Source: Aquipuribacter sp051216895
Lineage (GTDB): Bacteria; Actinomycetota; Actinomycetes; Actinomycetales; JBBAYJ01
DNA length: 64,000 bases
NCBI RefSeq assembly: GCF_051216895.1
Contig: NZ_JBPKAO010000004.1
Location: 280,636-344,635 of the forward strand
Reading direction: 5' to 3'
Shown: in pieces, positions 9,014 through 19,090 of the stretch
How positions within the stretch are numbered: the stretch's first letter is position 1
Layout of the letters: each line of letters starts with the position of its first letter
Program-made: the position numbers and the translations under genes
Notes under the pieces: model-generated
What the model saw: the letters and a program-made list of their open reading frames with translations, nothing else
Told to the model about the DNA's origin: nothing
Database searches by the model: none

Positions 9014-9310
9014 GTGGCACCCACCCCACCCACCGATGCCGAGCTCGACACGATGATCATCGCCCGCCTGGCGTCGATGGGCCTGGACATCACCCAGCTC
9101 CCGCCGGGCTCCACGGCGGACCCGGTGACCGGCAGCCCCGGTCAGCTGTCCGTCCTGGCCAGCCTGCGCTCGTTCGTGCGCGGCACCGTCACCACCCTCA
9201 GCGCCTACACCGTGCCCGGCCCCGGGGGCAGCCTCGACCCGCGGCTGTCCCAGCAGGGACCCGCGCCGCTGCTGTACCCGTCCGTCACGACCGCCTGGAC
9301 CGACCGGTGA
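9014..9310 (+). CDS. Small hypothetical protein coupled to Tat amidase
   Basis: A 98-residue protein of unknown function. GTG 9014 follows GGAGGA (9004-9009). It has an N-terminal helix (TDAELDTMIIARLASMG), a Pro/Gly-rich middle, a hydrophobic patch near SVLASLRSFV and a Pro-rich end; no signal peptide or cysteines. Its stop overlaps the start of the amidase gene (GTGA, 4 bases), so the two are almost certainly co-translated. By context it could be a chaperone, escort or accessory subunit of the exported amidase; that is inference, and no family was recognised. Confidence 0.72.
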   Translation: MAPTPPTDAELDTMIIARLASMGLDITQLPPGSTADPVTGSPGQLSVLASLRSFVRGTVTTLSAYTVPGPGGSLDPRLSQQGPAPLLYPSVTTAWTDR

Positions 9311-10992
9311 GCGCCCCCACCGTCGGGACCGGCGGCGGCCTGGACACCGACCAGCCGACCGACCGTCACGTCGACCGTCGCTCCTTCCTGACCCGGATGA
9401 GCGTCCTGGCCGCGGTCGGGGCCTCCGCCGTCTCGCTGCCGGCCGTCGCCCACGCCGCGCCGACGGCCGTGCCCAGCGCGGTCGCCGCGAGCATCCGTCC
9501 CGAGGCGCTGGCCGACATCACCGAGCTCACCCTGGCCGAGGCCGCGACCCTCATCAGCCGGGGACGGCTGACCTCGGAACGGCTCGTCGAGGCCTACCTG
9601 GACCGGATCGGCGCCTTCGACGACACCTACCAGGCGTGGAACACCGTGGTCGCCGACGCCGCGCTCGCCCGCGCCCGCTCGCTGACGGACCCGCCGCGGC
9701 GCTCGCTGCTGTACGGCGTGCCCCTGGCCGTCAAGGACAACTACTTCACCGCGGGGATCGAGACCACGGCCAGCTCGTTCGCCTTCGAGGGGTTCGTGCC
9801 GGACTTCGACGCCACGTCGGTCGCCAAGCTGCTCGACGCCGGGGCGGTCGTGCTGGGCAAGACGCAGATGGGGCCGCTGGCGACGAGCCGGGCGACCACG
9901 CCCGCGGGTGTCGTCACCACCGTCAACGCGTGGACGCCGAACAACCCCGCGACCAACCCCGGCGGCTCCTCCACCGGCTCCGCGACCGCGGTCGCCGCCC
10001 GGATGGCCGCCTCCAGCATCGGCACCCAGACCGGGGGCTCGATCACCGGCCCGTCCAACGCCCAGAACCTGACCGGTCTGAAGCCGACCATGGGCCGGGT
10101 GTCGCTGTACGGCATCGTGCCGCTCACCTACACCCGCGACCACCCCGGTCCGCTGGCCCGCGACGCGATGGACGCCGCGATCATGCTGCAGACGATGGCG
10201 GGGGAGGACCCGGCCGACCCGCGGACCCAGGGCCTGCCGCCGGTGGCGGACCTGGTCCGGGCCGCGACACCGGTCAACCGTGGTCGGCGCGTGCGCTGGA
10301 GCACCCGGGTCGGGGTCATCCCCGGCTTCACCTCGGGCACCAGCGAGACCGCGCAGGCGCGCACGGCGTTCCTGGACGCGCTGGCCGACGTGTCGGGGAT
10401 CGACGTCGTGGACGTGACCCTGCCGGAGGAGTGGGACCTGCTCACGGGCGGGGCGTTCAACAACGTCCGCCTGCCGGAGCGGACCGAGCCGTTCCTGCAG
10501 ATCATGCGCCAGGACCTGCGCCTGCTGGGCGTCTCGGTGACGAGCTGGCTGCAGGGCGCGCTGCTGGGCGGTGTCGAGTTCATCACCGGTCAGCGGGCCA
10601 AGAACCTGCTGCTGGAGCGGGTGCTCGACGACCTCTTCGCGCAGTGCGACGTCGTCGTGCAGACCAGCCCCGTGCCGTTCGACATCCTCGGCCTGCCCGA
10701 GCTGGCCCTGCCGATCGGCTTCAGCGGCGGCGGTGTTCCGATCGGCACCATCCTCGGCGGCCTGCCGTTCGCGGAGGACCGGTTGCTGGCCGTCGCCGCC
10801 GCCTACCAGGCCCAGACCGACTGGCACCTGCGGCGTCCGGAGGACCCGGACGCCGACGGCCCGGCGCCCACCCCGCTGGGGACCCCGCGCCGCCCGTACA
10901 CGCAGCGACCCGCAGGGGTGCGGACGGCCGCGCGGCCCCGTCCGGAGCGCGGCCGGCTGAGCGCGGACGAGGTGGCCACCCGGACGCAGTGA
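9307..10992 (+). CDS. Tat-exported amidase-signature hydrolase
   Basis: A 561-residue amidase signature enzyme. The N terminus has a clear twin-arginine signal, DRRSFLTR (about 23-30), then a hydrophobic stretch ending AHA, so it is exported folded. The Ser-cisSer-Lys catalytic set is visible: Lys in AVKDN (about 140), Ser in the Gly-rich NPGGSSTGSA block (about 220), and the nucleophile Ser in GTQTGGSITGPS (about 243-250). Family members hydrolyse amides or peptide-terminal amides; the substrate cannot be read here. The C-terminal 50 residues are Arg/Pro-rich and probably disordered. Second gene of a two-gene unit, followed by a strong terminator. Confidence 0.88.
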   Translation: MSAPTVGTGGGLDTDQPTDRHVDRRSFLTRMSVLAAVGASAVSLPAVAHAAPTAVPSAVAASIRPEALADITELTLAEAATLISRGRLTSERLVEAYLDRIGAFDDTYQAWNTVVADAALARARSLTDPPRRSLLYGVPLAVKDNYFTAGIETTASSFAFEGFVPDFDATSVAKLLDAGAVVLGKTQMGPLATSRATTPAGVVTTVNAWTPNNPATNPGGSSTGSATAVAARMAASSIGTQTGGSITGPSNAQNLTGLKPTMGRVSLYGIVPLTYTRDHPGPLARDAMDAAIMLQTMAGEDPADPRTQGLPPVADLVRAATPVNRGRRVRWSTRVGVIPGFTSGTSETAQARTAFLDALADVSGIDVVDVTLPEEWDLLTGGAFNNVRLPERTEPFLQIMRQDLRLLGVSVTSWLQGALLGGVEFITGQRAKNLLLERVLDDLFAQCDVVVQTSPVPFDILGLPELALPIGFSGGGVPIGTILGGLPFAEDRLLAVAAAYQAQTDWHLRRPEDPDADGPAPTPLGTPRRPYTQRPAGVRTAARPRPERGRLSADEVATRTQ

Positions 10993-11009
10993 CGGAGGGC
11001 CACGACCAG

Positions 11010-11062
11010 GGTGCCGTGACGCCGGTCCGCCCCGCACGACGGGGCGACCGGGGTCACGGCGC
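11010..11062 (+). terminator. Long hairpin terminator after amidase gene
   Basis: A nearly continuous stem: GTGCCGTGAC, CCGGTC and GCCCC on the left pair with GGGGC, GACCGG and GTCACGGC on the right around a 7-base GCACGAC loop, 18 bases past the stop. No T-tract. Confidence 0.75.
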
Positions 11063-11167
11063 CCGTGACCGGACCTGCCCGGTCCCGTGCACAGCGGGGC
11101 GGGCCCCACAAACTCTCCGTGATCTCCAGCGAGTCCATTCGCCCTGGGAACGCGCTGCGGGCAAGGT

Positions 11168-13051
11168 GTGAGGGTGACCACCGGTGACGGCTCCTCGCTT
11201 GTCGGCGCCCTGGGGGCGCTGCGTGCCGAGCTCGACACCGTCGACCTCGCCTACGAGACCCCGGGCGTCGCTGCTGCGCGCGCCCAGGTGGTCGGTGTCT
11301 GCCGCCAGGTCGACGACTACCTGCTGCCCCGCCTGGAGCGCCTGGACGCCCCCCTGCTGGTCGTGGTCGGCGGGTCCACCGGCGCCGGCAAGTCGACGCT
11401 GGTCAACAGCCTGCTCCGCCGCGAGGTCTCCCGCTCCGGCGTGCTCCGACCCACCACCCGGGCCCCTGTGCTCGTCCACCACCCCGACGACGCGCACTGG
11501 TTCACCGACCAGCGGGTCCTCCCGGGCCTGGCCCGCGTCCACGGCCCCGAGGAGGACCTGCCGCCGGACCGGCCCATCACCACGGTCCGCCTGGTCGCCG
11601 ACGAGGGCCTGCCCACCGGTCTGGCCGTCCTGGACGCGCCCGACGTGGACTCCGTCGTCGACTCCAACCGTGAGCTCGCCGCCCAGCTGCTCGCGGCCGC
11701 CGACCTCTGGCTGTTCGTGACGACCGCGGCCCGCTACGCCGACGCGGTGCCGTGGGGCCTGCTGCACGAGGCCGCCGCCCGCGCGGCCGCCCTGGCCATC
11801 GTCCTCAACCGGGTGCCGGAGAAGGCGCTGACCGAGGTCCGCGACGACCTGGCCGGGATGCTGGCGGCCAACGGTCTGGGCGCCTCGCCGATCTTCTCCG
11901 TCGTCGACTCCGAGGTGGAGGCGGGCCTGCTGCCCCGACGTGCCGTCAAGAGCCTGCACGCCTGGCTCACCGGTCTCGCGTCGGACTCCGCCGCCCGCGG
12001 CGTCGTCATCCGCCGGACCGTGACGGGCGCGCTCAACACCCTGGACGAGCGCGTCCGGGGGATCGCCGACGCCGCCGACCAGCAGAACGCCGCCGCGACC
12101 GAGCTGCGGGCCGTCGCCCGCGACCGCTACCAGCTGGCCCGACGCAACCTGGACACCTCGCTGTCCGACGGGTCGGTGCTGCGCGGCGAGGTCCTGACCC
12201 GCTGGCAGGAGGCGCTCGGCACCGGTGAGCTGTGGCGCGGGTTCGAGGCCGGCGTGTCCCGGGTCCGCGACCGCCTGGTCGGCCTGGTGCGGGGCAAGCG
12301 CGCCCCGGTCGAGAAGCTCGGCGAGGCCCTGCAGTCCTCCACCCACGCGCTGCTGCTGTCGGAGATCACGGCCGCGGCCGGGGACGTGGCCAAGGAGTGG
12401 CGCGGGCGTCCCGCCGGTGCGGCGCTGCTGCTGCGCGACCCGTCGCTGGCGCGGCCGGCCGACGGCACCGACGAGAAGATCCAGCGCCTGGTCCGGGACT
12501 GGCAGGGCTCGGTCATCGAGCTGGTCAACGACCTCGGCGAGGGCAAGAAGACGCAGGCCCGGGCCGTCAGCCTGGGCGTAAACGGCGTCGGGTTCGTGCT
12601 CATGCTCGCCGTGTTCAGCCAGACCGCCGGCCTGACCGGCGGCGAGGTCGCCACCGCGGGCGGCACCGCCGGCCTCAGCCAGCGGCTGCTCGCGGCCATC
12701 CTCGGTGACGAGGCCGGCCGCACCCGGGCCGCGCAGGCCCGGGCCGTCAGCCTGGGCATAAACGGCGTCGGGTTCGTGCTCATGCTCGCCGCGTTCAGCC
12801 AGACCGCCGGCCTGACCGGCGGCGAGGTCGCCATCGCGGGCGGCACCGCCGTCCTCAGCCAGCGGCTGCTCGAGGCCATCCTCGGTGACGAGGCCGTCCG
12901 CACCCTGGCCGCGCAGGCCCGGGCCGACCTGCTCGACCGCGTCAACGCCCTGCTGGAGTCCGAGCGACGACGGTGGGTGGAGGCCGCGCCCGTGGCCGAC
13001 GCCGGCGCCCGCATCCGGGTCGCGCTGGAACAGCTGGAGGAGGCCCGGTGA
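11168..13051 (+). CDS. Dynamin-like/YfjP-type membrane GTPase with duplicated segment
   Basis: A 627-residue P-loop GTPase, first of a coupled pair. GTG 11168 is used; GTG 11174, two codons on, has slightly better spacing to the AAGG ribosome site. Walker A is GGSTGAGKS (about 68-76); switch-II is LDAPDVDS, a variant of DxxG; a LNRVPEKA stretch sits where the specificity NKxD motif is expected. The helical C-terminal half carries the hydrophobic segment GFVLMLAxFSQTAGLTGG, which occurs twice because residues 464-523 are tandemly repeated as 524-583. Such paired GTPases are conserved in actinobacteria and probably work on membranes or the envelope, but their role is not established. The start of the next gene overlaps its stop (GTGA). 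Confidence 0.82.
   Translation: MRVTTGDGSSLVGALGALRAELDTVDLAYETPGVAAARAQVVGVCRQVDDYLLPRLERLDAPLLVVVGGSTGAGKSTLVNSLLRREVSRSGVLRPTTRAPVLVHHPDDAHWFTDQRVLPGLARVHGPEEDLPPDRPITTVRLVADEGLPTGLAVLDAPDVDSVVDSNRELAAQLLAAADLWLFVTTAARYADAVPWGLLHEAAARAAALAIVLNRVPEKALTEVRDDLAGMLAANGLGASPIFSVVDSEVEAGLLPRRAVKSLHAWLTGLASDSAARGVVIRRTVTGALNTLDERVRGIADAADQQNAAATELRAVARDRYQLARRNLDTSLSDGSVLRGEVLTRWQEALGTGELWRGFEAGVSRVRDRLVGLVRGKRAPVEKLGEALQSSTHALLLSEITAAAGDVAKEWRGRPAGAALLLRDPSLARPADGTDEKIQRLVRDWQGSVIELVNDLGEGKKTQARAVSLGVNGVGFVLMLAVFSQTAGLTGGEVATAGGTAGLSQRLLAAILGDEAGRTRAAQARAVSLGINGVGFVLMLAAFSQTAGLTGGEVAIAGGTAVLSQRLLEAILGDEAVRTLAAQARADLLDRVNALLESERRRWVEAAPVADAGARIRVALEQLEEAR
12557..12916 (+). repeat. Two 180-base tandem copies inside GTPase gene
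   Basis: Copy 1 (12557-12736) and copy 2 (12737-12916) are in frame and differ at only seven bases. Every difference changes the amino acid: V/I, V/A, T/I, G/V, A/E, G/V and R/L; there are no silent differences. The unit includes the gene's apparent membrane helix. It may be a recent duplication or, less likely, an assembly effect. Confidence 0.95.
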
Positions 13052-14754
13052 ACGGGGCCACCCCGACCGACGACGACACGACCACCCGCCGCGGTCGGCT
13101 GCGTCGGGGGGACCGCAAGCAGCGCACCCCCGAGGTCGACCCGGCCGTCGAGGTGCCCGACCTGATCTCGCGCATCGACGACGCCCTCACCGTCGCCGGC
13201 GACCGGTTCGACCCCGATCTGGTGGAGGCCGCCCGGGCCGAGATCGCGCGGACCGGGGTGCGCGCCGGTCTGGGCACCCAGCACACCGTCGTGGCGCTCG
13301 CCGGGGCGACGGGCTCGGGCAAGTCGAGCCTGTTCAACTCGGTCGCCGGGTTCCAGATCAGCACGGTGGGGGTCCGCCGACCCACGACCTCGCACCCGGT
13401 CGCGTGCGTCTGGGGCGAGGGGGCCGACCCGCTGCTGGACTGGCTGGAGGTCCCGTCACGGCACCGCACGGTCCACGACAGCGAGCTGGGTCGTGGCGGC
13501 GGGTCGGCGCTGGAGGGCCTGGTCCTGCTCGACATGCCGGACCACGACTCCCGCGAGACCGCCCACCGGATGGACGTCGACCGGCTGGTGGACCGGATCG
13601 ACCTGATCGTCTGGGTCGTCGACCCGCAGAAGTACGCCGACGAGACCCTGCACGCGGACTACCTGCGGCGGCTGCGCGGCCACGACGACGTCCTGCTCGT
13701 CGTCCTCAACCAGGCCGACCGGCTCACACCCGAGGACCGCGACGCCGTCCTGGCCGACCTGCAGCGCCTGGTCCGTGAGGACGGGTTGCCGCGCGCGACG
13801 GTCATGGCCACCTCGACCGTCACCGGTGAGGGCGTCGAGGACCTGCGCGGCCTGTTCGCCGACGCCGTCGCCTCCCGCGCGATGGCCCTCGGTCGGGCCC
13901 GCGCCGCCCTCCGGGAGACCGCGGCGGGGCTGCGTCGCGGCGTCGCCGACGACGAGCCCGGCATCGACGAGGTCGGCGGCGACGACCGGTTGACCGACGC
14001 CCTGGCCGGTGCGGCGTCCGTCCCGGCCGTGGTCTCGGCCGTCGAGTCCTCCTACCGCCGCGATGCCAGCGCGTACATCGGCTGGCCGTTGACGCGCTGG
14101 GTGTCCCGGTTGCGACGCGACCCGCTCAAGCGCCTCCGGCTGGAGGACCCACGGCTGAGCGGCGACCTGACCGGACTGGCCCGGTCGTCGGTGCCCGAGC
14201 CCACGAGGGCGCAGCTGGCCCGCGTCGACCTGGCCGAGCGCCAGCTGCTGGGCACTGCGACCGAGGGTCTGCCCGAGCGGTGGGCCGAGTCGGTCCGGCA
14301 GGCACCGGTGCGCACCGACGACCTGCGCGACGCCCTGGACCAGGCGGTGCTGTCGACCGACCTCACGTTCAAGCGCCCCGCGTGGTGGGTGCTGGTCGGG
14401 TTCCTGCACGTCGTGCTGGCGGCCGCCGCCCTGGTGGGCCTGCTCGGCCTGCTGGCCCTGTTCGTCCTGGACTTCCTGCAGGTGCCCTACCCGGACCTGC
14501 CCACCGTCCCCGGCCTGCCGGCCTGGCTGCCGCTGCCCCTGCCGACGGCTCTGACGGTGATCGGCCTGCTGGGCGGGGCCCTGCTCACGCTGCTCGCCGG
14601 CACGTTCGTGCCCGGACGGGCCAGGGCGCGCGCCGAGACGGCCCAGCTGAGGCTCGAGGTCGCCGTCGGCAAGGTCGCCCGCGAGCGGGTGCTCGTCCCG
14701 GTCGCGGACGTGCTCGCCGACCACCGACGCTGCCGGGACCTGCTCACCCCCTGA
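13048..14754 (+). CDS. Membrane-anchored GTPase, partner of preceding GTPase
   Basis: A 568-residue protein. GTG 13048 overlaps the previous stop by 4 bases and has GGAGGA upstream. Walker A is GATGSGKSS (about 88-96), G3 is LLDMPDHDS, and G4 is LNQAD in VVLNQADRL (about 225), so guanine specificity is better preserved than in its partner. A long helical middle is followed by two strong transmembrane helices near residues 450-480 and 505-530, joined by a Pro-rich loop, and a short basic C-terminal tail. This gives an N-terminal GTPase facing the cytoplasm on a membrane hairpin. Coupling and similar architecture suggest that the two GTPases form a heteromeric membrane-remodelling or envelope-stress complex (inference). 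Confidence 0.85.
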   Translation: MNGATPTDDDTTTRRGRLRRGDRKQRTPEVDPAVEVPDLISRIDDALTVAGDRFDPDLVEAARAEIARTGVRAGLGTQHTVVALAGATGSGKSSLFNSVAGFQISTVGVRRPTTSHPVACVWGEGADPLLDWLEVPSRHRTVHDSELGRGGGSALEGLVLLDMPDHDSRETAHRMDVDRLVDRIDLIVWVVDPQKYADETLHADYLRRLRGHDDVLLVVLNQADRLTPEDRDAVLADLQRLVREDGLPRATVMATSTVTGEGVEDLRGLFADAVASRAMALGRARAALRETAAGLRRGVADDEPGIDEVGGDDRLTDALAGAASVPAVVSAVESSYRRDASAYIGWPLTRWVSRLRRDPLKRLRLEDPRLSGDLTGLARSSVPEPTRAQLARVDLAERQLLGTATEGLPERWAESVRQAPVRTDDLRDALDQAVLSTDLTFKRPAWWVLVGFLHVVLAAAALVGLLGLLALFVLDFLQVPYPDLPTVPGLPAWLPLPLPTALTVIGLLGGALLTLLAGTFVPGRARARAETAQLRLEVAVGKVARERVLVPVADVLADHRRCRDLLTP

Positions 14755-14882
14755 CCCGGACCCGGTCCCGCGGCGTCCCCACCCCGGCCCGCGTCCGGTG
14801 TCCACAGCCCCGCGAGGGCCTGCCCGTCCACAGGGGCCCCGGCCGGGGACCCGTCGTCAGGGTCGTCCCGGCCATCGTCGTG

Positions 14883-14908
14883 GTGTCGCCGGCGCAGCGC
14901 CGGCACAC
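14883..14908 (+). promoter_or_regulatory. Palindrome in ssb leader
   Basis: GCCGGCGC-A-GCGCCGGC (14888-14904) is a perfect 8-base-arm palindrome, extended by GTGT/ACAC with one bulge. It ends four bases before the ribosome site of ssb. It could be an operator or an mRNA hairpin affecting ssb translation; no protein is assigned. Confidence 0.4.
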
Positions 14909-14925
14909 CGACGAAGGGGAGCCAG

Positions 14926-15498
14926 ATGCTGAACGAGACCAAGGTGGCGCTGCGGGGCAACGTGGCCACGGAGCCCGCGCTGCGGGTGACCAGGAACGGC
15001 ACCACGGTGTGCAGCTTCCGGGTCGCGGTCACCTCCCGCCGCTACTCCCAGACCGACAACAAGGTCGTCGACGCCGAGACCAGCTGGTACACCGTCACCT
15101 GCTGGCGCGGGCTGGCCGAGAACGTGGTCAGCAGCGTGAGCAAGGGGCAGGGCGTCCTGGTGCAGGGTCGGCTGCGGGTCAGGGACTTCGTCCACGACGA
15201 CCAGCCGCGCACCAGTGCCGACGTCACCGCGGAGGTCGTCGGCCACGACCTGACCTGGGGGACCACGTCGTTCACGGCCAACCGCCGCTCCCGGGCCGAG
15301 GAGGCCCGCGACGACGTCGACCGCACGGACGCCGACGCGCTCGCCCGTGAGGTCAGCGTCGAGCCGGTCGACGACACGGCCGCCGGGTCGTTCGTGGACA
15401 CCGGCACCGGCGAGCTGGTCGAAGAGGAGGACGACGAGGGGGTCGGCACCGACAGCCTGCGGGCCTCTGCCGCGCGGCAGGCCGAGCCGGCGTTCTGA
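14926..15498 (+). CDS. ssb: Single-stranded DNA-binding protein
   Basis: A 190-residue protein; ATG 14926 with AAGGGGAG upstream. The N-terminal 110 residues form the OB fold of bacterial SSB: VALRGNVATEPALR, VCSFRVAVTSRR, WYTVTCWRGLAENV and KGQGVLVQGRLRVRDF. The following 80 residues are acidic and low in complexity. The C terminus ends AEPAF and lacks the conserved DDDIPF-type acidic tip that recruits SSB partners, so this may be a secondary SSB (SsbB-like) rather than the housekeeping replication copy. It stands alone between the GTPase pair and ettA, with hairpins on both sides. Confidence 0.9.
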   Translation: MLNETKVALRGNVATEPALRVTRNGTTVCSFRVAVTSRRYSQTDNKVVDAETSWYTVTCWRGLAENVVSSVSKGQGVLVQGRLRVRDFVHDDQPRTSADVTAEVVGHDLTWGTTSFTANRRSRAEEARDDVDRTDADALAREVSVEPVDDTAAGSFVDTGTGELVEEEDDEGVGTDSLRASAARQAEPAF

Positions 15499-15529
15499 CC
15501 GGGCCGGGCGGCCCCGCCCGGGAGGCGTG

Positions 15530-15557
15530 ACCGGGCTGCGGGCGGTGGCAGCCCGGT
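15530..15557 (+). terminator. Hairpin terminator after ssb
   Basis: Perfect 10-base stem ACCGGGCTGC / GCAGCCCGGT with an 8-base loop, 31 bases past the ssb stop. It separates ssb from ettA. Confidence 0.7.
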
Positions 15558-15578
15558 CCACCCCCTAGCCTGGGGACC

Positions 15579-17264
<1,686 letters not shown>

Positions 17265-17285
17265 CGCGGGAGACCTGAGCACGCA

Positions 17286-17319
17286 CGAGGGGCGGCAGGC
17301 CCGGGCCTGCCGCCCCTCG
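17286..17319 (+). terminator. Perfect palindromic terminator after ettA
   Basis: A 34-base perfect inverted repeat; the left arm starts CGAGGGGCGGCAGG and the right arm ends CCTGCCGCCCCTCG, centred on CCCGGG. It begins 21 bases past the ettA stop. Confidence 0.85.
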
Positions 17320-17436
17320 CTGCGTCCGCCCCCGGACGTGCTCGCCCCCTGATCGCCGCGCCCGCTCCCGCTCCACTCCCACCCCGCTCCCACCCCCGCC
17401 CCACTCCCGCCCCCGCCGGCTCCTCGCCGTTCTCGT

Positions 17437-17491
17437 TTGTGGGACCGGATCGGGCCGTCCTGGCCCTCGCGACCCCGCGGTGGTCCCACAA
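17437..17491. repeat. Hairpin-forming element between C-rich and G-rich tracts
   Basis: Perfect 10-base arms TTGTGGGACC (17437-17446) and GGTCCCACAA (17482-17491) with an inner GGGCC/GGCCC stem. It lies inside a strand-biased tract: C-rich CTCCC/CCCGC words at 17342-17420 and G-rich GTGCCCGTGGGG words repeated at 17498-17565. The whole 290 bases between the ettA terminator and the DUF2254 gene hold no other gene. It could be a REP-like element or a leader structure. Confidence 0.5.
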
Positions 17492-17631
17492 CCGGCCGTG
17501 GGTGCCCGTGGGGTGGCCGTAAGTGCCCGTGGGTGCCCGTGGGGTGCCAGTGGGGTGGCCGTGATGCGGCTGTGGCGGCGCGTGCGGCGCGCCTGAGCGG
17601 CGGGCGCTCCGACGGTCGGGACCATGTCGGC

Positions 17632-18960
17632 ATGGCTGTGCTGGTCCGACTCCGCGAGACGTTCTGGCTGGTCCCGGGGCTGCTGTGCCTGCTCGCGGCC
17701 GCGACCGCCCAGGGCCTGATCGCGCTGGACGAGTCGTTGGACTCCGACTCCTGGGAGGGCGCCGGGACGATCGTGTACCTGGTCGGCGCGGACGGCAGCC
17801 GCGACCTGCTGTCGGCCATCGCCGGCTCCATGCTCGCCGTGGCCTCGACCACCTTCTCGATCACCATCGCGGTCCTGGCCCTCACGTCGTCCAGCTACGG
17901 CCCGCGCCTGGTCCGCAACTTCATGGCCGACCGCGGCAACCAGCTGGTGCTCGGCACGTACGTCGCGACCTACCTCTACGCCCTGCTCGTGCTGCGGTCC
18001 ATCCGGACCCTGGACGGCGGCGACGAGGAACCCTTCGTCCCCCAGCTGGCCGTCAACGGGGCCGTGCTGCTGGCGGTGATCAGCATCGGGGTCCTCGTCT
18101 GGTTCATCCACCACATCAGCGAGTCCATCCAGGTGTGGACGCTCGCCAAGCGGGTCCACGGTGAGTTGCGGACGGTCGTCGAGGACCTGTACCCCGAGCA
18201 GCTGGGCGACGGTCCCCTGCCGCCGGAGACGCCCGGACTCGTGGCCACCGCCCTGGCCACGACGCCCGTCACGACCGTCCGCGCCGGCCGTGGCGGTTAC
18301 GTCCTGCGGGTGAGCACCGACGACCTGCTGGAGCGGGCGACCGATGACGACGTCGTCATCGAGCTGGTGGTCCGTCCCGGCTCCTACGTCACCGAGCAGG
18401 GGGTGCTGGCACGGGTCCACGGGAGGGTCGCCGACGAGGAGGCCGTGACCGCCGCCGTCCGCCGGTACCTTCCCCTGGCCGCGGCCCGGAGCCCGTTCCA
18501 GGACGTCGAGTTCGCCACCCAGCAGCTGGTCGAGCTGGCGGTGCGGGCGCTGTCGCCGGGCACCAACGACCCGTACACGGCCGTCAACGCCCTCGACGAC
18601 CTCTCGGACGGCCTCGCCGCGATGGCCCGCCGTCGGATGCCGTCACCGGCCCGGCTCGACGAGGACGGCGCCGTCCGGGTGGTCGCGCCGGCCGTGGTGC
18701 TGACCGACCTGGTCGAGATGCTCGTCGACGCCATGCGCGCCTATGCCCTCGACCACCCGGACGTCGTCATGCGCACGGTCGACGTCCTCGGCCGTGTCGG
18801 GGCGGGCGCCGACGCGTCGACCCGCGCCCACCTGGTCGAGCAGCTCGAGCTCCTCGTCGCCCACTTCGAGCGAGGGGACCCGCACCCCCACGACCTCGCA
18901 CGGGTCAGGGCGCGGGCCACCGGCACGCTGCTTGACCTGCGCGGACCGGTCGCGGTCTGA
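17632..18960 (+). CDS. DUF2254 family integral membrane protein
   Basis: A 442-residue protein of unknown function. ATG 17632 is chosen because it starts the conserved MAVLVRLRETFWLVPG segment; upstream frame is repetitive DNA. Four transmembrane helices fall at about 10-28, 55-85, 100-120 and 140-165, with the DUF2254 hallmark STTFSITIAVLALTSSSYGPRL between helices 2 and 3. A roughly 270-residue cytoplasmic part follows, containing the conserved SPGTNDPYTAVNALD stretch. No enzymatic motif is evident and the family has no settled role. It stands alone with its own terminator upstream. Confidence 0.85.
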   Translation: MAVLVRLRETFWLVPGLLCLLAAATAQGLIALDESLDSDSWEGAGTIVYLVGADGSRDLLSAIAGSMLAVASTTFSITIAVLALTSSSYGPRLVRNFMADRGNQLVLGTYVATYLYALLVLRSIRTLDGGDEEPFVPQLAVNGAVLLAVISIGVLVWFIHHISESIQVWTLAKRVHGELRTVVEDLYPEQLGDGPLPPETPGLVATALATTPVTTVRAGRGGYVLRVSTDDLLERATDDDVVIELVVRPGSYVTEQGVLARVHGRVADEEAVTAAVRRYLPLAAARSPFQDVEFATQQLVELAVRALSPGTNDPYTAVNALDDLSDGLAAMARRRMPSPARLDEDGAVRVVAPAVVLTDLVEMLVDAMRAYALDHPDVVMRTVDVLGRVGAGADASTRAHLVEQLELLVAHFERGDPHPHDLARVRARATGTLLDLRGPVAV

Positions 18961-19013
18961 GCCGGCGGGGCGGGCTGGGCTGACCCGAGCCGGCCGCCCC
19001 GAGCCGCCCCGAT

Positions 19014-19055
19014 CCGCCCCGAACCGAGGCCGAGCCGCCCCGAACCGAGGCCGAG
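19014..19055. repeat. Two perfect 21-base tandem repeats
   Basis: The unit CCGCCCCGAACCGAGGCCGA plus G occurs at 19014-19034 and 19035-19055, with degenerate CCGCCCCGA units before (from about 18994) and GAGCCGA units after. It fills the gap between the convergent DUF2254 and AlkB-like genes. Confidence 0.85.
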
Positions 19056-19090
19056 CCGAGCCGACCTGGCCCGACCCGGCGCCGGCAGCG

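Noticed and set aside
9205..11238. A 677-codon minus-strand frame
   Set aside because: Antisense to the amidase gene; composition is His/Arg/Gly-rich noise.
11168..14754. The two GTPases as an ABC transporter
   Set aside because: They have Walker A and GTPase-type G motifs but no ABC signature; only single-domain P-loop plus membrane helices.
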